NCBI GenBank assembly: GCA_002707495.1
Contig: PAMZ01000022.1
Coordinates: 310,001-374,000, forward strand
Origin: Halobacteriovoraceae bacterium
GTDB lineage: Bacteria; Bdellovibrionota; Bacteriovoracia; Bacteriovoracales; Bacteriovoracaceae
Direction: 5' to 3'
Length of the DNA: 64,000 nucleotides
Below the pieces are notes generated by a model. It saw nothing but the letters and a program-made list of their open reading frames with translations, was not told the origin of the DNA and searched no databases. Position 1 is the stretch's first letter, and every line of letters begins with the position of its first letter. Position numbers and translations under genes: made by a program. This document shows positions 1 to 6,954 of the stretch, in pieces.

Positions 1-539
1 GGGTAAAGTTCGAATTTTTCAAAATCGTTTACCATCTCCATGGAATAGTCATAAAGCTTCGTCGCCAAGACCTCATCAAATCTCTCCAATCTTTGAACAG
101 CGACATTCACCATACTTCTCCATGTGGGAGCTTCAAGATTTTCAGGATTGAGATTAATATTAAAACGTAATTTTCCTGCTTCATAAGAATCAAGCATTTC
201 AATTTTTTCAGGACAGATAACTGCATCTCCTCCGTTACCCATACCTCCACTTCGAGTGGTTGAATTCACTCGGTTGGATTGATTATTTAAACTTTCTTCG
301 GTGATGACGTTTCTATCAAGGAGTTCTTGGATGAGATTAATTTGAGGCTCTTCTCTAGTCACCTGACTTCCAGGGAGAACGAGAACACTAGAAGTTTCCT
401 CTTTGGGAGCGATTAACCTGATTTCTTCTACACTTTGTTCAATGGCTTCCTCTGTTTCGGGCTCAGATACGGTGGGGTCCGCCATGGATCCAGTCATCGC
501 AAATAAGCTCAGAAAAATGAGAGAAAGGTTTAATTTCAT
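1..539 (-). CDS. Secreted protein with GNGGDA motif (3' end outside window)
   Basis: The reverse strand reads open from an ATG at 539 to the window edge, so the C-terminus is missing. The first ~20 residues form a signal peptide (Lys at position 2, hydrophobic stretch, small residues before the cut). An acidic linker follows, then a Gly-rich stretch containing GGMGNGGDAVIC at about residues 98-109. Similar GNGGDA(V)C segments occur in many secreted proteins of unknown function in Bdellovibrio-like bacteria (recalled). The gene is divergent from the regulator at 668, and the shared 128-bp gap holds repeats that could control both. No enzymatic function can be assigned. Confidence 0.8.
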   Translation of the reverse strand, partial: MKLNLSLIFLSLFAMTGSMADPTVSEPETEEAIEQSVEEIRLIAPKEETSSVLVLPGSQVTREEPQINLIQELLDRNVITEESLNNQSNRVNSTTRSGGMGNGGDAVICPEKIEMLDSYEAGKLRFNINLNPENLEAPTWRSMVNVAVQRLERFDEVLATKLYDYSMEMVNDFEKFELY

Positions 540-564
540 TAACATTCCATATTTTTAAACTAAC

Positions 565-583
565 CTAGTCTATAGTTGACTAG
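565..583. promoter_or_regulatory. Inverted repeat CTAGTC-N7-GACTAG
   Basis: A perfect 6-bp inverted repeat with a 7-base spacer lies 26 bases upstream of the divergent secreted-protein start at 539 and 85 bases upstream of the regulator start at 668. The spacing suits a dimeric DNA-binding protein. No regulator can be named. Confidence 0.35.
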
Positions 584-618
584 CGCGCTGCGCAATTAAT
601 TGGAAATATTTATAGACC

Positions 619-653
619 GTGGTCTCAAATTATTAAAATCCTGTACTCAAAAT
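619..653 (+). promoter_or_regulatory. Direct-repeat control element, copy 1
   Basis: The element reads GTGGTCTCAAA, 12 variable bases, then TGTACTCAAAAT. The CTCAAA cores lie 22 bp apart, about two helical turns. The same element with identical spacing occurs at 1518-1552 ahead of the glutaminase-like gene. Its left half also forms a palindrome, AGACC-GT-GGTCT (614-625), absent from copy 2. It ends 14 bases before the TIGR02147 regulator start, which suggests autoregulation. This is inference from position and conservation. Confidence 0.5.
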
Positions 654-667
654 ACCGATAAAGTTCT

Positions 668-1486
668 GTGAAAAAGATCTATGACTATATGGAACCTATT
701 GAATTTATTAGCGATAGGTTCGAAGAAATTAAGGCGAGAAACCCGGGATATTCCCTTAGGGCCTGGGCGAAGTCTCTGGGCATGAAATCTCATGGACCTT
801 TGCATGCGATCTTAAAAAAACAGCGAAAAATTCCTAAAAACCTCATTATCCCTCTTATCAAGACATTAAAACTGGATAAAGAAGAAGCGAAGTACTTTGA
901 ATTATTAGTAGATTTATCTCGCGCTAAAAAGCCTGAAGAGATTGATTTCTATAAGGACAAACTCGCAAAACTCTCTCCTGTTCCCCTACGTGAGATTCAC
1001 GATCTTGAGGCCTATAAATACCTCACTGATCCTATTCATTTTACAGTGGCAGAGATGACTCAATTAAAGGAATTCAATGATTCACCTGCATGGATGAAAA
1101 AGAGTCTTCGAGTAAACCAAAATATGCGAGAGCTTGAAGTTATTATTGAGCGTCTTAGAAATCTCGGTATTGTTCAGAGGAAAAAGAAAAATCATTATGA
1201 AAAACCTCTGCAACATCTCTATACGAAACTTGAAGTCACCAGTGAAGTCGTTCAAAACTATCATAAGTTTTGCTCTGAGCTTGCGATCGATCAAGTTAGT
1301 AAACAAGATATAAGTGAGAAAGAATTCAATGCACTCTGCTTTAATATTAAAAAGAAAGATCTGCCTCAAATCAAAGAACAGATCAGAGATTTTATCAATA
1401 GACTGGTGGAAGAAAACGAAGCTCCGGCTCACGAGGGTGACGAGACCTACCAGTTAAACGTCCAATTCTTCTCTCTTACTAAGTAA
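668..1486 (+). CDS. TIGR02147 family regulator-like protein
   Basis: A 272-residue soluble protein with a GTG start. The N-terminus (a Tyr-rich opening, then a helix-turn-helix-like segment at about residues 28-60 with SLRAWAKSLG and a lysine-rich recognition region) matches the TIGR02147 family known from Bdellovibrio and Fibrobacter. The start is supported because the family begins with this kind of xIYDYxxPxEFI segment; no strong Shine-Dalgarno sequence is visible. The family is presumed to regulate transcription, but its mechanism is poorly known. Matching direct-repeat elements precede this gene and the next one, so it plausibly controls itself and the secreted enzyme downstream. Confidence 0.8.
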   Translation: MKKIYDYMEPIEFISDRFEEIKARNPGYSLRAWAKSLGMKSHGPLHAILKKQRKIPKNLIIPLIKTLKLDKEEAKYFELLVDLSRAKKPEEIDFYKDKLAKLSPVPLREIHDLEAYKYLTDPIHFTVAEMTQLKEFNDSPAWMKKSLRVNQNMRELEVIIERLRNLGIVQRKKKNHYEKPLQHLYTKLEVTSEVVQNYHKFCSELAIDQVSKQDISEKEFNALCFNIKKKDLPQIKEQIRDFINRLVEENEAPAHEGDETYQLNVQFFSLTK

Positions 1487-1517
1487 ACCCTGAAATAAAT
1501 TCATGAATTCTTATTCA

Positions 1518-1552
1518 GTGGTCTCAAAATGAGAACAGTTTGTACTCAAAAT
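1518..1552 (+). promoter_or_regulatory. Direct-repeat control element, copy 2
   Basis: Second copy of the 619-653 element: GTGGTCTCAAA then TGTACTCAAAAT with the same 23-base start-to-start spacing, while the intervening bases differ completely. It lies 60 bases upstream of the chosen ATG at 1613. Conservation of both blocks with divergence between them is what a bipartite promoter or a two-half-site operator looks like. A palindrome AATTCATGAATT sits just upstream at 1498-1509. Confidence 0.5.
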
Positions 1553-1612
1553 TGCTGCAGCCTATTTGCTTCTCCTGTAAGTTCCCCTCAACCAAACAAC
1601 AGGAGTTGCCTT

Positions 1613-2518
1613 ATGAAAACTTTATTAATCACACTAAGCTTACAAACATTACTTCTTGCTAACGCCCATGCAGGACTTAAAACAAGAATTCTAAAAGTTA
1701 TAAGTCCAGAAACATCAACAGATGCATTTGAAGTTCTTGTGGCAAAAGACAGACAGATCTTTACTGTCAATCCCAGTCAAGCCGAACTTCTTGAAGAGTT
1801 AAGACGTGCTGAGGAATTAAACTCAGTCGTTGAACTAACTGGAAACGAGGATAACGAACTACTCTCACTTGAACTTATTGAAGAGGGAGATAATGTTCTC
1901 GATTTTTATCCCTCTGAGGGTCTTCACCCGATGACGAATTACACTCCTTCAAATATTGACGGAGTTGACCGCGCCACTGAACTTTTTAATGAACTCGCTG
2001 AAGGGAGTAGGTGGATGTCACAATGTTTTAACCGTGCTCATCTTTGGTCAAGACAATTGGATAAAGAGCATGGAGTAAAATCCATGAAAATTCTTATCTA
2101 TTACACAAAAAGATTTAGAAATGAAATCGGTGGAAAATGGTGGTTTCACATAGCTCCGATGGTTGATGTAAATGGTGAGCATTATGTCCTAGATAAAGAA
2201 TTCACGCGAGCACCAGTAACTGAAGAGAACTGGGAGCATATCTTTACGAGAAAAATGGAAGAAAAAGGAATCTATGGTTATAGATGTAAAGTGATTCAAA
2301 ATATCAGTGAATACTACGATGATTACAATCAAAATAATGAATACTGTAATATCCAAATTACGAGCATGTACTATTGGGAACCAAATGATATGTCGAGACT
2401 AGAAAGAACAGGAGAACAAAAGACTGAGTATTTAAATCGTGAACTAAGAATAGCTGCTAAAAACGTTTACTGGAGATGGCGCTGGAAGCGAGCTTTCAAT
2501 CGAGTAAAAGTTGATTAA
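1613..2518 (+). CDS. Secreted protein-glutaminase-like enzyme
   Basis: A 301-residue protein. I chose ATG 1613 over an upstream in-frame start because AGGAG lies 7 bases before it and it opens directly with a 20-residue signal peptide ending in AHA. A ~115-residue pro-like region precedes a C-terminal domain with CFNRAH (Cys138), WWFHIAP (His179) and VLDKEF (Asp194). This order and the 41-residue Cys-His spacing resemble the Cys-His-Asp triad of Chryseobacterium protein-glutaminase, which deamidates glutamine side chains in proteins. The family assignment is from recalled motifs. If correct, the enzyme acts outside the cell, perhaps on prey or host proteins (inference). A strong terminator follows. 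Confidence 0.62.
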   Translation: MKTLLITLSLQTLLLANAHAGLKTRILKVISPETSTDAFEVLVAKDRQIFTVNPSQAELLEELRRAEELNSVVELTGNEDNELLSLELIEEGDNVLDFYPSEGLHPMTNYTPSNIDGVDRATELFNELAEGSRWMSQCFNRAHLWSRQLDKEHGVKSMKILIYYTKRFRNEIGGKWWFHIAPMVDVNGEHYVLDKEFTRAPVTEENWEHIFTRKMEEKGIYGYRCKVIQNISEYYDDYNQNNEYCNIQITSMYYWEPNDMSRLERTGEQKTEYLNRELRIAAKNVYWRWRWKRAFNRVKVD

Positions 2519-2527
2519 TAAAGTTTG

Positions 2528-2552
2528 GCCCTCGTAAGAGGGCTTTTTTTTT
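2528..2552 (+). terminator. Rho-independent terminator with GUAA tetraloop
   Basis: The stem GCCCTC/GAGGGC closes a GTAA loop (a GNRA tetraloop in RNA) and is followed by nine T residues. It sits 10 bases after the stop of the glutaminase-like gene. Confidence 0.9.
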
Positions 2553-2612
2553 ACCAATAGAATAATTTTAGATATGCTTTTTTGACCTACCAATAACAAA
2601 AAGGAGTTTGTT

Positions 2613-3941
2613 ATGAAGCTAATTCTCATGGCATTAATTTGTTTTAATACTTATGCCAATATCCATCTATCCCCACCTAATTTTGATTCTTATGTCTTCG
2701 TAGATATCAAAAAAATTACTTCTGATATTCAAGTTGATTTTCAAAATAAGGAAGTCATAGCTACCACCACAATTGAATTTGAAAACTTTCAATCAGGAAA
2801 ACCTATTTTTGATCTCGTTCCTGATGCGATTCAAACCGAAATTAATGGAATCACAGTTGATCTTCCTGAAATATCTTCTCCTGATGGCGAAACTAAGTTT
2901 AGAGCAGTTGATAAATCACTTCCTGCCGGAAATCACAGATTAATGATTAAAAATAAAATCACCGAGAATCTGAATTTCACATGGTGGACTGGTCATTTAA
3001 ATATGGCCTTTTGGATGACTGATCTTAATGATCGAGGTTATCTAGAAAATTATATCCCAACTAATTTAGAGTTTGATCAATTTGAATTAGAGTTAAACGT
3101 TGAGCTTGGCAGTGAGAAAGTCAATGAGCATGAGCTTTTTACTAATGGAGAGCTAAGGACAACACCAACAGGTTTTCATGTGAAGTACCCTGATTATTTC
3201 ACAAGCTCCTCTTTGTATTTTCATCTTGCTAAAAAAGATAAATTTGAAAAAAAGAACCTAAGTTTCACATCAATGAACGGAAAAGTGATTCCTATTACAA
3301 TTTATTCCTCTAATAATTCTAATGTAAGAAGTGCTGAAACAGAGACTCTTGCCGTCTTATCTGAGCTTGAAGGTATTTTTGGAGCTTGGTCTCATCCAAG
3401 TTTGGTTGTCTATGTAGCTGGTAGTGGTGGAATGGAATACGCAGGAGCAACGAGAACATCTCTAAGTGCGCTAGGACATGAATTAATTCATAGCTATTTT
3501 GCCAGAGGAGTTATGCCAGTAAGAGGAAACTCAGGCTGGATAGATGAGGCCATTGCGAGTTGGAGAGATAAAGGATACCAGTATAATCCTTCTACCGGCT
3601 TTTATACCACCAGTATGGCCGCTCACTCCGTTTATAGAAGAAATACTGATTACAGAGCGTATAACGAAGGGGCTAAGTTTATGGCCTATTTGAATTATCA
3701 ATTGTCTGACCAAGGTGGGCTTAAAACTTTTCTGAAAGATGTTTACTCCAATTATAAACATACATCTATCACCACGAGTGATTTCAAAAAGTTTTTAGAG
3801 AATTTTTCAGGCTTGGATTTCACGACTGATTTTGCAAGATATATTTTAGGTCAAAGAAAGGGACATGCTAAGCATGAGCATGTAGAAGAAAACCCTTATC
3901 ACCCGAGACTCAGCAAGCAAGATTATCTAGATTTATTATAA
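2613..3941 (+). CDS. Secreted M1-type zinc metallopeptidase
   Basis: A 442-residue protein with a short signal peptide (about residues 1-15) and AAGGAG ahead of the ATG. The first ~200 residues look like the beta-sandwich N-terminal domain of M1 aminopeptidases. HELIH at 289-293 is followed after exactly 18 residues by Glu312 in GWIDEAIAS, the HExxH-x18-E gluzincin zinc site of family M1. The preceding GGMEYAGATRTS segment parallels the GxMEN exopeptidase loop, with Tyr instead of Asn. It is shorter than full aminopeptidase N and lacks the long helical C-terminal domain. It probably digests peptides in the periplasm or outside the cell. Confidence 0.75.
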   Translation: MKLILMALICFNTYANIHLSPPNFDSYVFVDIKKITSDIQVDFQNKEVIATTTIEFENFQSGKPIFDLVPDAIQTEINGITVDLPEISSPDGETKFRAVDKSLPAGNHRLMIKNKITENLNFTWWTGHLNMAFWMTDLNDRGYLENYIPTNLEFDQFELELNVELGSEKVNEHELFTNGELRTTPTGFHVKYPDYFTSSSLYFHLAKKDKFEKKNLSFTSMNGKVIPITIYSSNNSNVRSAETETLAVLSELEGIFGAWSHPSLVVYVAGSGGMEYAGATRTSLSALGHELIHSYFARGVMPVRGNSGWIDEAIASWRDKGYQYNPSTGFYTTSMAAHSVYRRNTDYRAYNEGAKFMAYLNYQLSDQGGLKTFLKDVYSNYKHTSITTSDFKKFLENFSGLDFTTDFARYILGQRKGHAKHEHVEENPYHPRLSKQDYLDLL

Positions 3942-3948
3942 GTGATTT

Positions 3949-3973
3949 GGCCCTCGCAAGAGGGCCTTTTTTT
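3949..3973 (+). terminator. Rho-independent terminator with GCAA tetraloop
   Basis: The stem GGCCCTC/GAGGGCC with a GCAA loop is followed by seven T residues. It ends the peptidase transcript and overlaps the last bases of the converging antiporter gene. The stem is nearly identical to that at 2528. Confidence 0.9.
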
Positions 3974-5486
3974 AATGAATTTCGTCGTTACCTTCAACCA
4001 TAAAAAAATTATTGATTTTAATTGCCTCTTCTCTAAAACAATCCACCGCTGTATCTATATCCCCTTTTGATTTCGTCACTATTAAGACTTTATCACCCTC
4101 AGAAAATTTCGTTGAGCCATCAGGAATAACAAATGAACCTTCGCGCTTGATAAAGAGAACTAAGCAGCCTATAGGAAGATTAAGGTCTACAACTCTTTTT
4201 TCAACGGCAAAATCATTTTTATTAACAGTAATTTCTCTAATGCCATTTTTCGTTTTCTCGAGGACTTCAAAATCAATGGGAAAACTTGGGTCTTCGATAG
4301 CCTCATATAAAAGCCCTAATTTTTTTGCCAGAAGCTTTAAGGTCACTCCTTGGATCATGGCCGAAACCAGCACCACAAAAAAGACGATATCAAATAAAAT
4401 ATGCGCCTTATCACCCAACTTATCCGCTGCAAGACTCGCAAACACAATAGGAGTCGCACCTTTAAGACCTGCCCAGGAAATAAAAGTCTTTTCTTTGAAA
4501 TTGAATTTACTAAAGGCTAAGCACAGAAATATAGTCACTGGTCTTGCAATCAAAATCAAAAAAAGTGCAATGATAAGGCCTTCCGGAGCAATCTCTATAA
4601 GCCTGCTTGGAAAAACAAGTAATCCAAGCATAACAAAAAGTCCTATTTGAGAGAGCCAAGAGATTCCATCATAAAAGCTATACAAAAAAGTTTTATGCAG
4701 AATTTTTCGACTGCTGATGAGAATCCCAAAGACATAAACCGCCAGAAATCCGTTTCCTTCCAGTTGACTCGCAATCGAATAATTCAAAAACAAAAATGAG
4801 AGTGTGAGAGCTGGATAGAGACCAATATACTCTAGATTGATAATATTATTTAAAGAAATAAAGGCTCGGGCCAATACCCATCCTACTGCAAGACCGACAA
4901 TCGGATTTAAAAGAAAATCAATTCCAATTTCTGTAAGATTATAAGAGTCACTATCGATCAAGCCTAAAATAACTGTGACGAGAAAATAGGCCATGGGATC
5001 GTTACTTCCAGATTCAAACTTCAAGAGATTTTTATTGGGAGCGGTGACCTGAGATTTTTTATCTTTAAAAATGGAAAATACAGCTGCTGCATCAGTTGCG
5101 GCTAGAATGGCCCCTAGAAGAAAGGATTCTAGTAAACCAATATCCAGGATTTTATGCACAAAAAATCCCACGATCCCAGTAGTGAGAAGAACACCCAAAG
5201 ATGACAGGACTATACCTCGAGCTAAATTATCTTTAATATCTTTGATCTCAGTTTCGATTCCCCCAGAAAATATAATCAAACAAAGGGCAACGAGACTTAA
5301 GGAGTGAGTAAGTTCATAGTTCTCAAAATGGATTCCCCCTAGCCCTTCACTTCCAGAGAGCATACCTATGAGCATAAATATAATAAGAATGGGGAGACCA
5401 AAGCGACTTGAGGATTTACTTAACAGAACACTCAATAAAAGAATGATTGAACTAGCTAAAAGAAAATTATTGAGAAATACTTCCAT
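3972..5486 (-). CDS. nhaP2: Potassium/proton antiporter, CvrA/NhaP2 type
   Basis: A 504-residue inner-membrane protein with about twelve hydrophobic segments over residues 1-390, then a cytosolic tail. Family motifs are visible: ATDAAAVF around residue 131 and KFESGSNDPMAYFL around 156, which carry the acidic ion-binding residues of cation/proton antiporters of the CPA1 type. The ~100-residue tail ending in a VLIVTKSKGD-like segment resembles a TrkA_C/RCK regulatory domain. The expected role is K+ or Na+ efflux in exchange for protons, affecting turgor and pH. The gene is monocistronic. A palindrome ACAGT-N6-ACTGT lies about 75 bases upstream. Confidence 0.85.
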   Translation of the reverse strand: MEVFLNNFLLASSIILLLSVLLSKSSSRFGLPILIIFMLIGMLSGSEGLGGIHFENYELTHSLSLVALCLIIFSGGIETEIKDIKDNLARGIVLSSLGVLLTTGIVGFFVHKILDIGLLESFLLGAILAATDAAAVFSIFKDKKSQVTAPNKNLLKFESGSNDPMAYFLVTVILGLIDSDSYNLTEIGIDFLLNPIVGLAVGWVLARAFISLNNIINLEYIGLYPALTLSFLFLNYSIASQLEGNGFLAVYVFGILISSRKILHKTFLYSFYDGISWLSQIGLFVMLGLLVFPSRLIEIAPEGLIIALFLILIARPVTIFLCLAFSKFNFKEKTFISWAGLKGATPIVFASLAADKLGDKAHILFDIVFFVVLVSAMIQGVTLKLLAKKLGLLYEAIEDPSFPIDFEVLEKTKNGIREITVNKNDFAVEKRVVDLNLPIGCLVLFIKREGSFVIPDGSTKFSEGDKVLIVTKSKGDIDTAVDCFREEAIKINNFFMVEGNDEIH

Positions 5487-5587
5487 GGCCTAAATACTCA
5501 AGTTTTTTGGTTAATTATATTACACCTATTGACTTGAATGAAGGCAGCAAAATTGACTCATAAACAGTATTTAAACTGTAAAAAAAA

Positions 5588-6547
5588 TTAATCGTATTTG
5601 ATAATTTTTAAATTTTCAGTTTTCAGTCCCATTTCTGTGAACTCTCTGGCCATATCATCTATGAATATTCGGATGTCATTTCTTATGTATATGACAACGC
5701 GTTTGCCTCGCTTTAGTAACTCTTCTGCCATAATATGATAATAATTATGAAAGGTGCTACCAGCCATAGGCTTATTGGGAACCACAATTTCTACGATAGA
5801 GCATCGATCACTTAAACTTTCAACATTCTCCATTGCTAATTTTGTCAGCTCTGGTCGGCTTAACCTATTAAACCTTGAAGTGATATCTACGCTTGACTGG
5901 TGAAGTCGCCTTTCCGCTTCATCGGTATCCTCTATAATAACGCAGGAACCTTTGATGGTTTCTAGATCTTGATAGTTGGGATTTAGTTCTATATGAACTT
6001 CGTTGAAATTCTGGGTGTCTAAACTAAAGTGTTCATACTTATGAGAAATGACTAGATCGTTGTCAGGCCTAAAAAAGTAAGTTAAGGCTTTTTTGCCTCC
6101 TCCACCATCCTCTTCAGATAAAAGGTTACGAGGGTTATACACTTTACCATTATAAAGAAGCAAAATTGAATGATCTTTTATCGCAATGGTGAATATACTT
6201 CCTTCTCCTTTTTCGGGATCAAGTGAGTTTAAAACTAATTCCATCACATATGCAGCGAGACGTAGCACCTTATCTTCTTCTAGCACACCTGCTACACCCG
6301 ATTTTTTAAATAGGTCTGACACTTTCTGTTCTATAAGGTGGGGAGTATTAAAATCAGTAGCCTTGATAGCTTCATTAACACAACTTTTTGCTTTTAACTG
6401 ATTCTTTTTATCTAAGTTATCGGCCCTGCGAAGGCGCTCTTCTAGAGTGCTTTTTAATTTAATTGAGTTTGCTGCAATACTTAATCCTTGATGAAAAAAG
6501 CCCAACATACTCATAAAAGTGAATGGATCCGAAACTGAACTTGGCAT
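5588..6547 (-). CDS. Uncharacterised protein with GHKL-ATPase-like motifs
   Basis: A 319-residue soluble protein that I do not recognise by name. Residues ~100-200 carry a series resembling a GHKL (Hsp90/histidine-kinase) ATP site: AAYVMELVLNSLD (N-box-like), LLLYNGKVYNP (G1-like) and GGGGKKALTYFF (lid-like), with a beta-rich region after. There is no phosphoacceptor helix or sensor domain. The C-terminal ~80 residues contain a beta-alpha-beta-like stretch (RCSIVEIVVPNKP, KRVVIYIRNDIRIFI). It lies 26 bases downstream of the cupin gene on the same strand, so it may be in the dld-cupin transcript. ATP binding is a hypothesis. Confidence 0.55.
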   Translation of the reverse strand: MPSSVSDPFTFMSMLGFFHQGLSIAANSIKLKSTLEERLRRADNLDKKNQLKAKSCVNEAIKATDFNTPHLIEQKVSDLFKKSGVAGVLEEDKVLRLAAYVMELVLNSLDPEKGEGSIFTIAIKDHSILLLYNGKVYNPRNLLSEEDGGGGKKALTYFFRPDNDLVISHKYEHFSLDTQNFNEVHIELNPNYQDLETIKGSCVIIEDTDEAERRLHQSSVDITSRFNRLSRPELTKLAMENVESLSDRCSIVEIVVPNKPMAGSTFHNYYHIMAEELLKRGKRVVIYIRNDIRIFIDDMAREFTEMGLKTENLKIIKYD

Positions 6548-6573
6548 TTACTCTCCCTTTTTATTTCTTTTAG

Positions 6574-6954
6574 TCAATAAGCTACATCATCTATTGATTT
6601 TCTCATTTTAAAAATTAAAAACTCAGAGTCACTATCAGTATTATTTTCTAGATAATGCTTTTCACCTGAGCCTGCATAGAAACAAACACTATCGCCTTTA
6701 GATAAAGTCACTCGACTCTCACCTTCCACCGCCTCAAGAGTTCCTTTGGTGACGTAAATAATCTCATCAAGGTCTTTATGAAAATGAGGCGCAGAAGCTT
6801 TCGTACCTGGACGAACTTTTTCAGAGTAGAGAGACAATTGTTTGGTAGAAAATATTTTATCTGAAAGAGCGTAGGGATAATCATCGCTTGAACGTCCGGA
6901 GGGAATAGTATGTTTAATTTCAGAGGATCGTTTAATTTCCAAGTCTACTGCCAA
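6574..6954 (-). CDS. Single-domain cupin protein
   Basis: A 126-residue protein with a classic Cupin_2 barrel. Motif 1 is at about residues 56-75 (PHFHKDLDEIIYVTKG, His-x-His plus Glu metal ligands) and motif 2 at about 92-105 (CFYAGSGEKHYLEN, final His ligand). The start codon overlaps the end of dld by 10 bases, so translation is likely coupled. Such cupins bind small ligands or metals, and the substrate cannot be read from sequence. The pairing with D-lactate dehydrogenase suggests a role around lactate or redox metabolism, but this is only contextual. Confidence 0.8.
   Translation of the reverse strand: MAVDLEIKRSSEIKHTIPSGRSSDDYPYALSDKIFSTKQLSLYSEKVRPGTKASAPHFHKDLDEIIYVTKGTLEAVEGESRVTLSKGDSVCFYAGSGEKHYLENNTDSDSEFLIFKMRKSIDDVAY

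Noticed and set aside
654-660. CCGATAA resembling a sigma-28 -10 box before the 668 gene
   Set aside because: No matching TAAA -35 box at the right distance, and copy 2 of the repeat at 1518 lacks it.
1082-1432. Antisense frame of 116 codons within the regulator gene
   Set aside because: Lies wholly opposite a well-supported gene, with no ribosome binding site or recognisable domain. The same reasoning removes other opposite-strand frames, such as 4012-4650 and 7161-7523.
5563-5578. ACAGT-N6-ACTGT palindrome next to an A-run
   Set aside because: The A-run is on the wrong side for a terminator of the minus-strand gene; it might be an operator for the antiporter gene but nothing else supports this.
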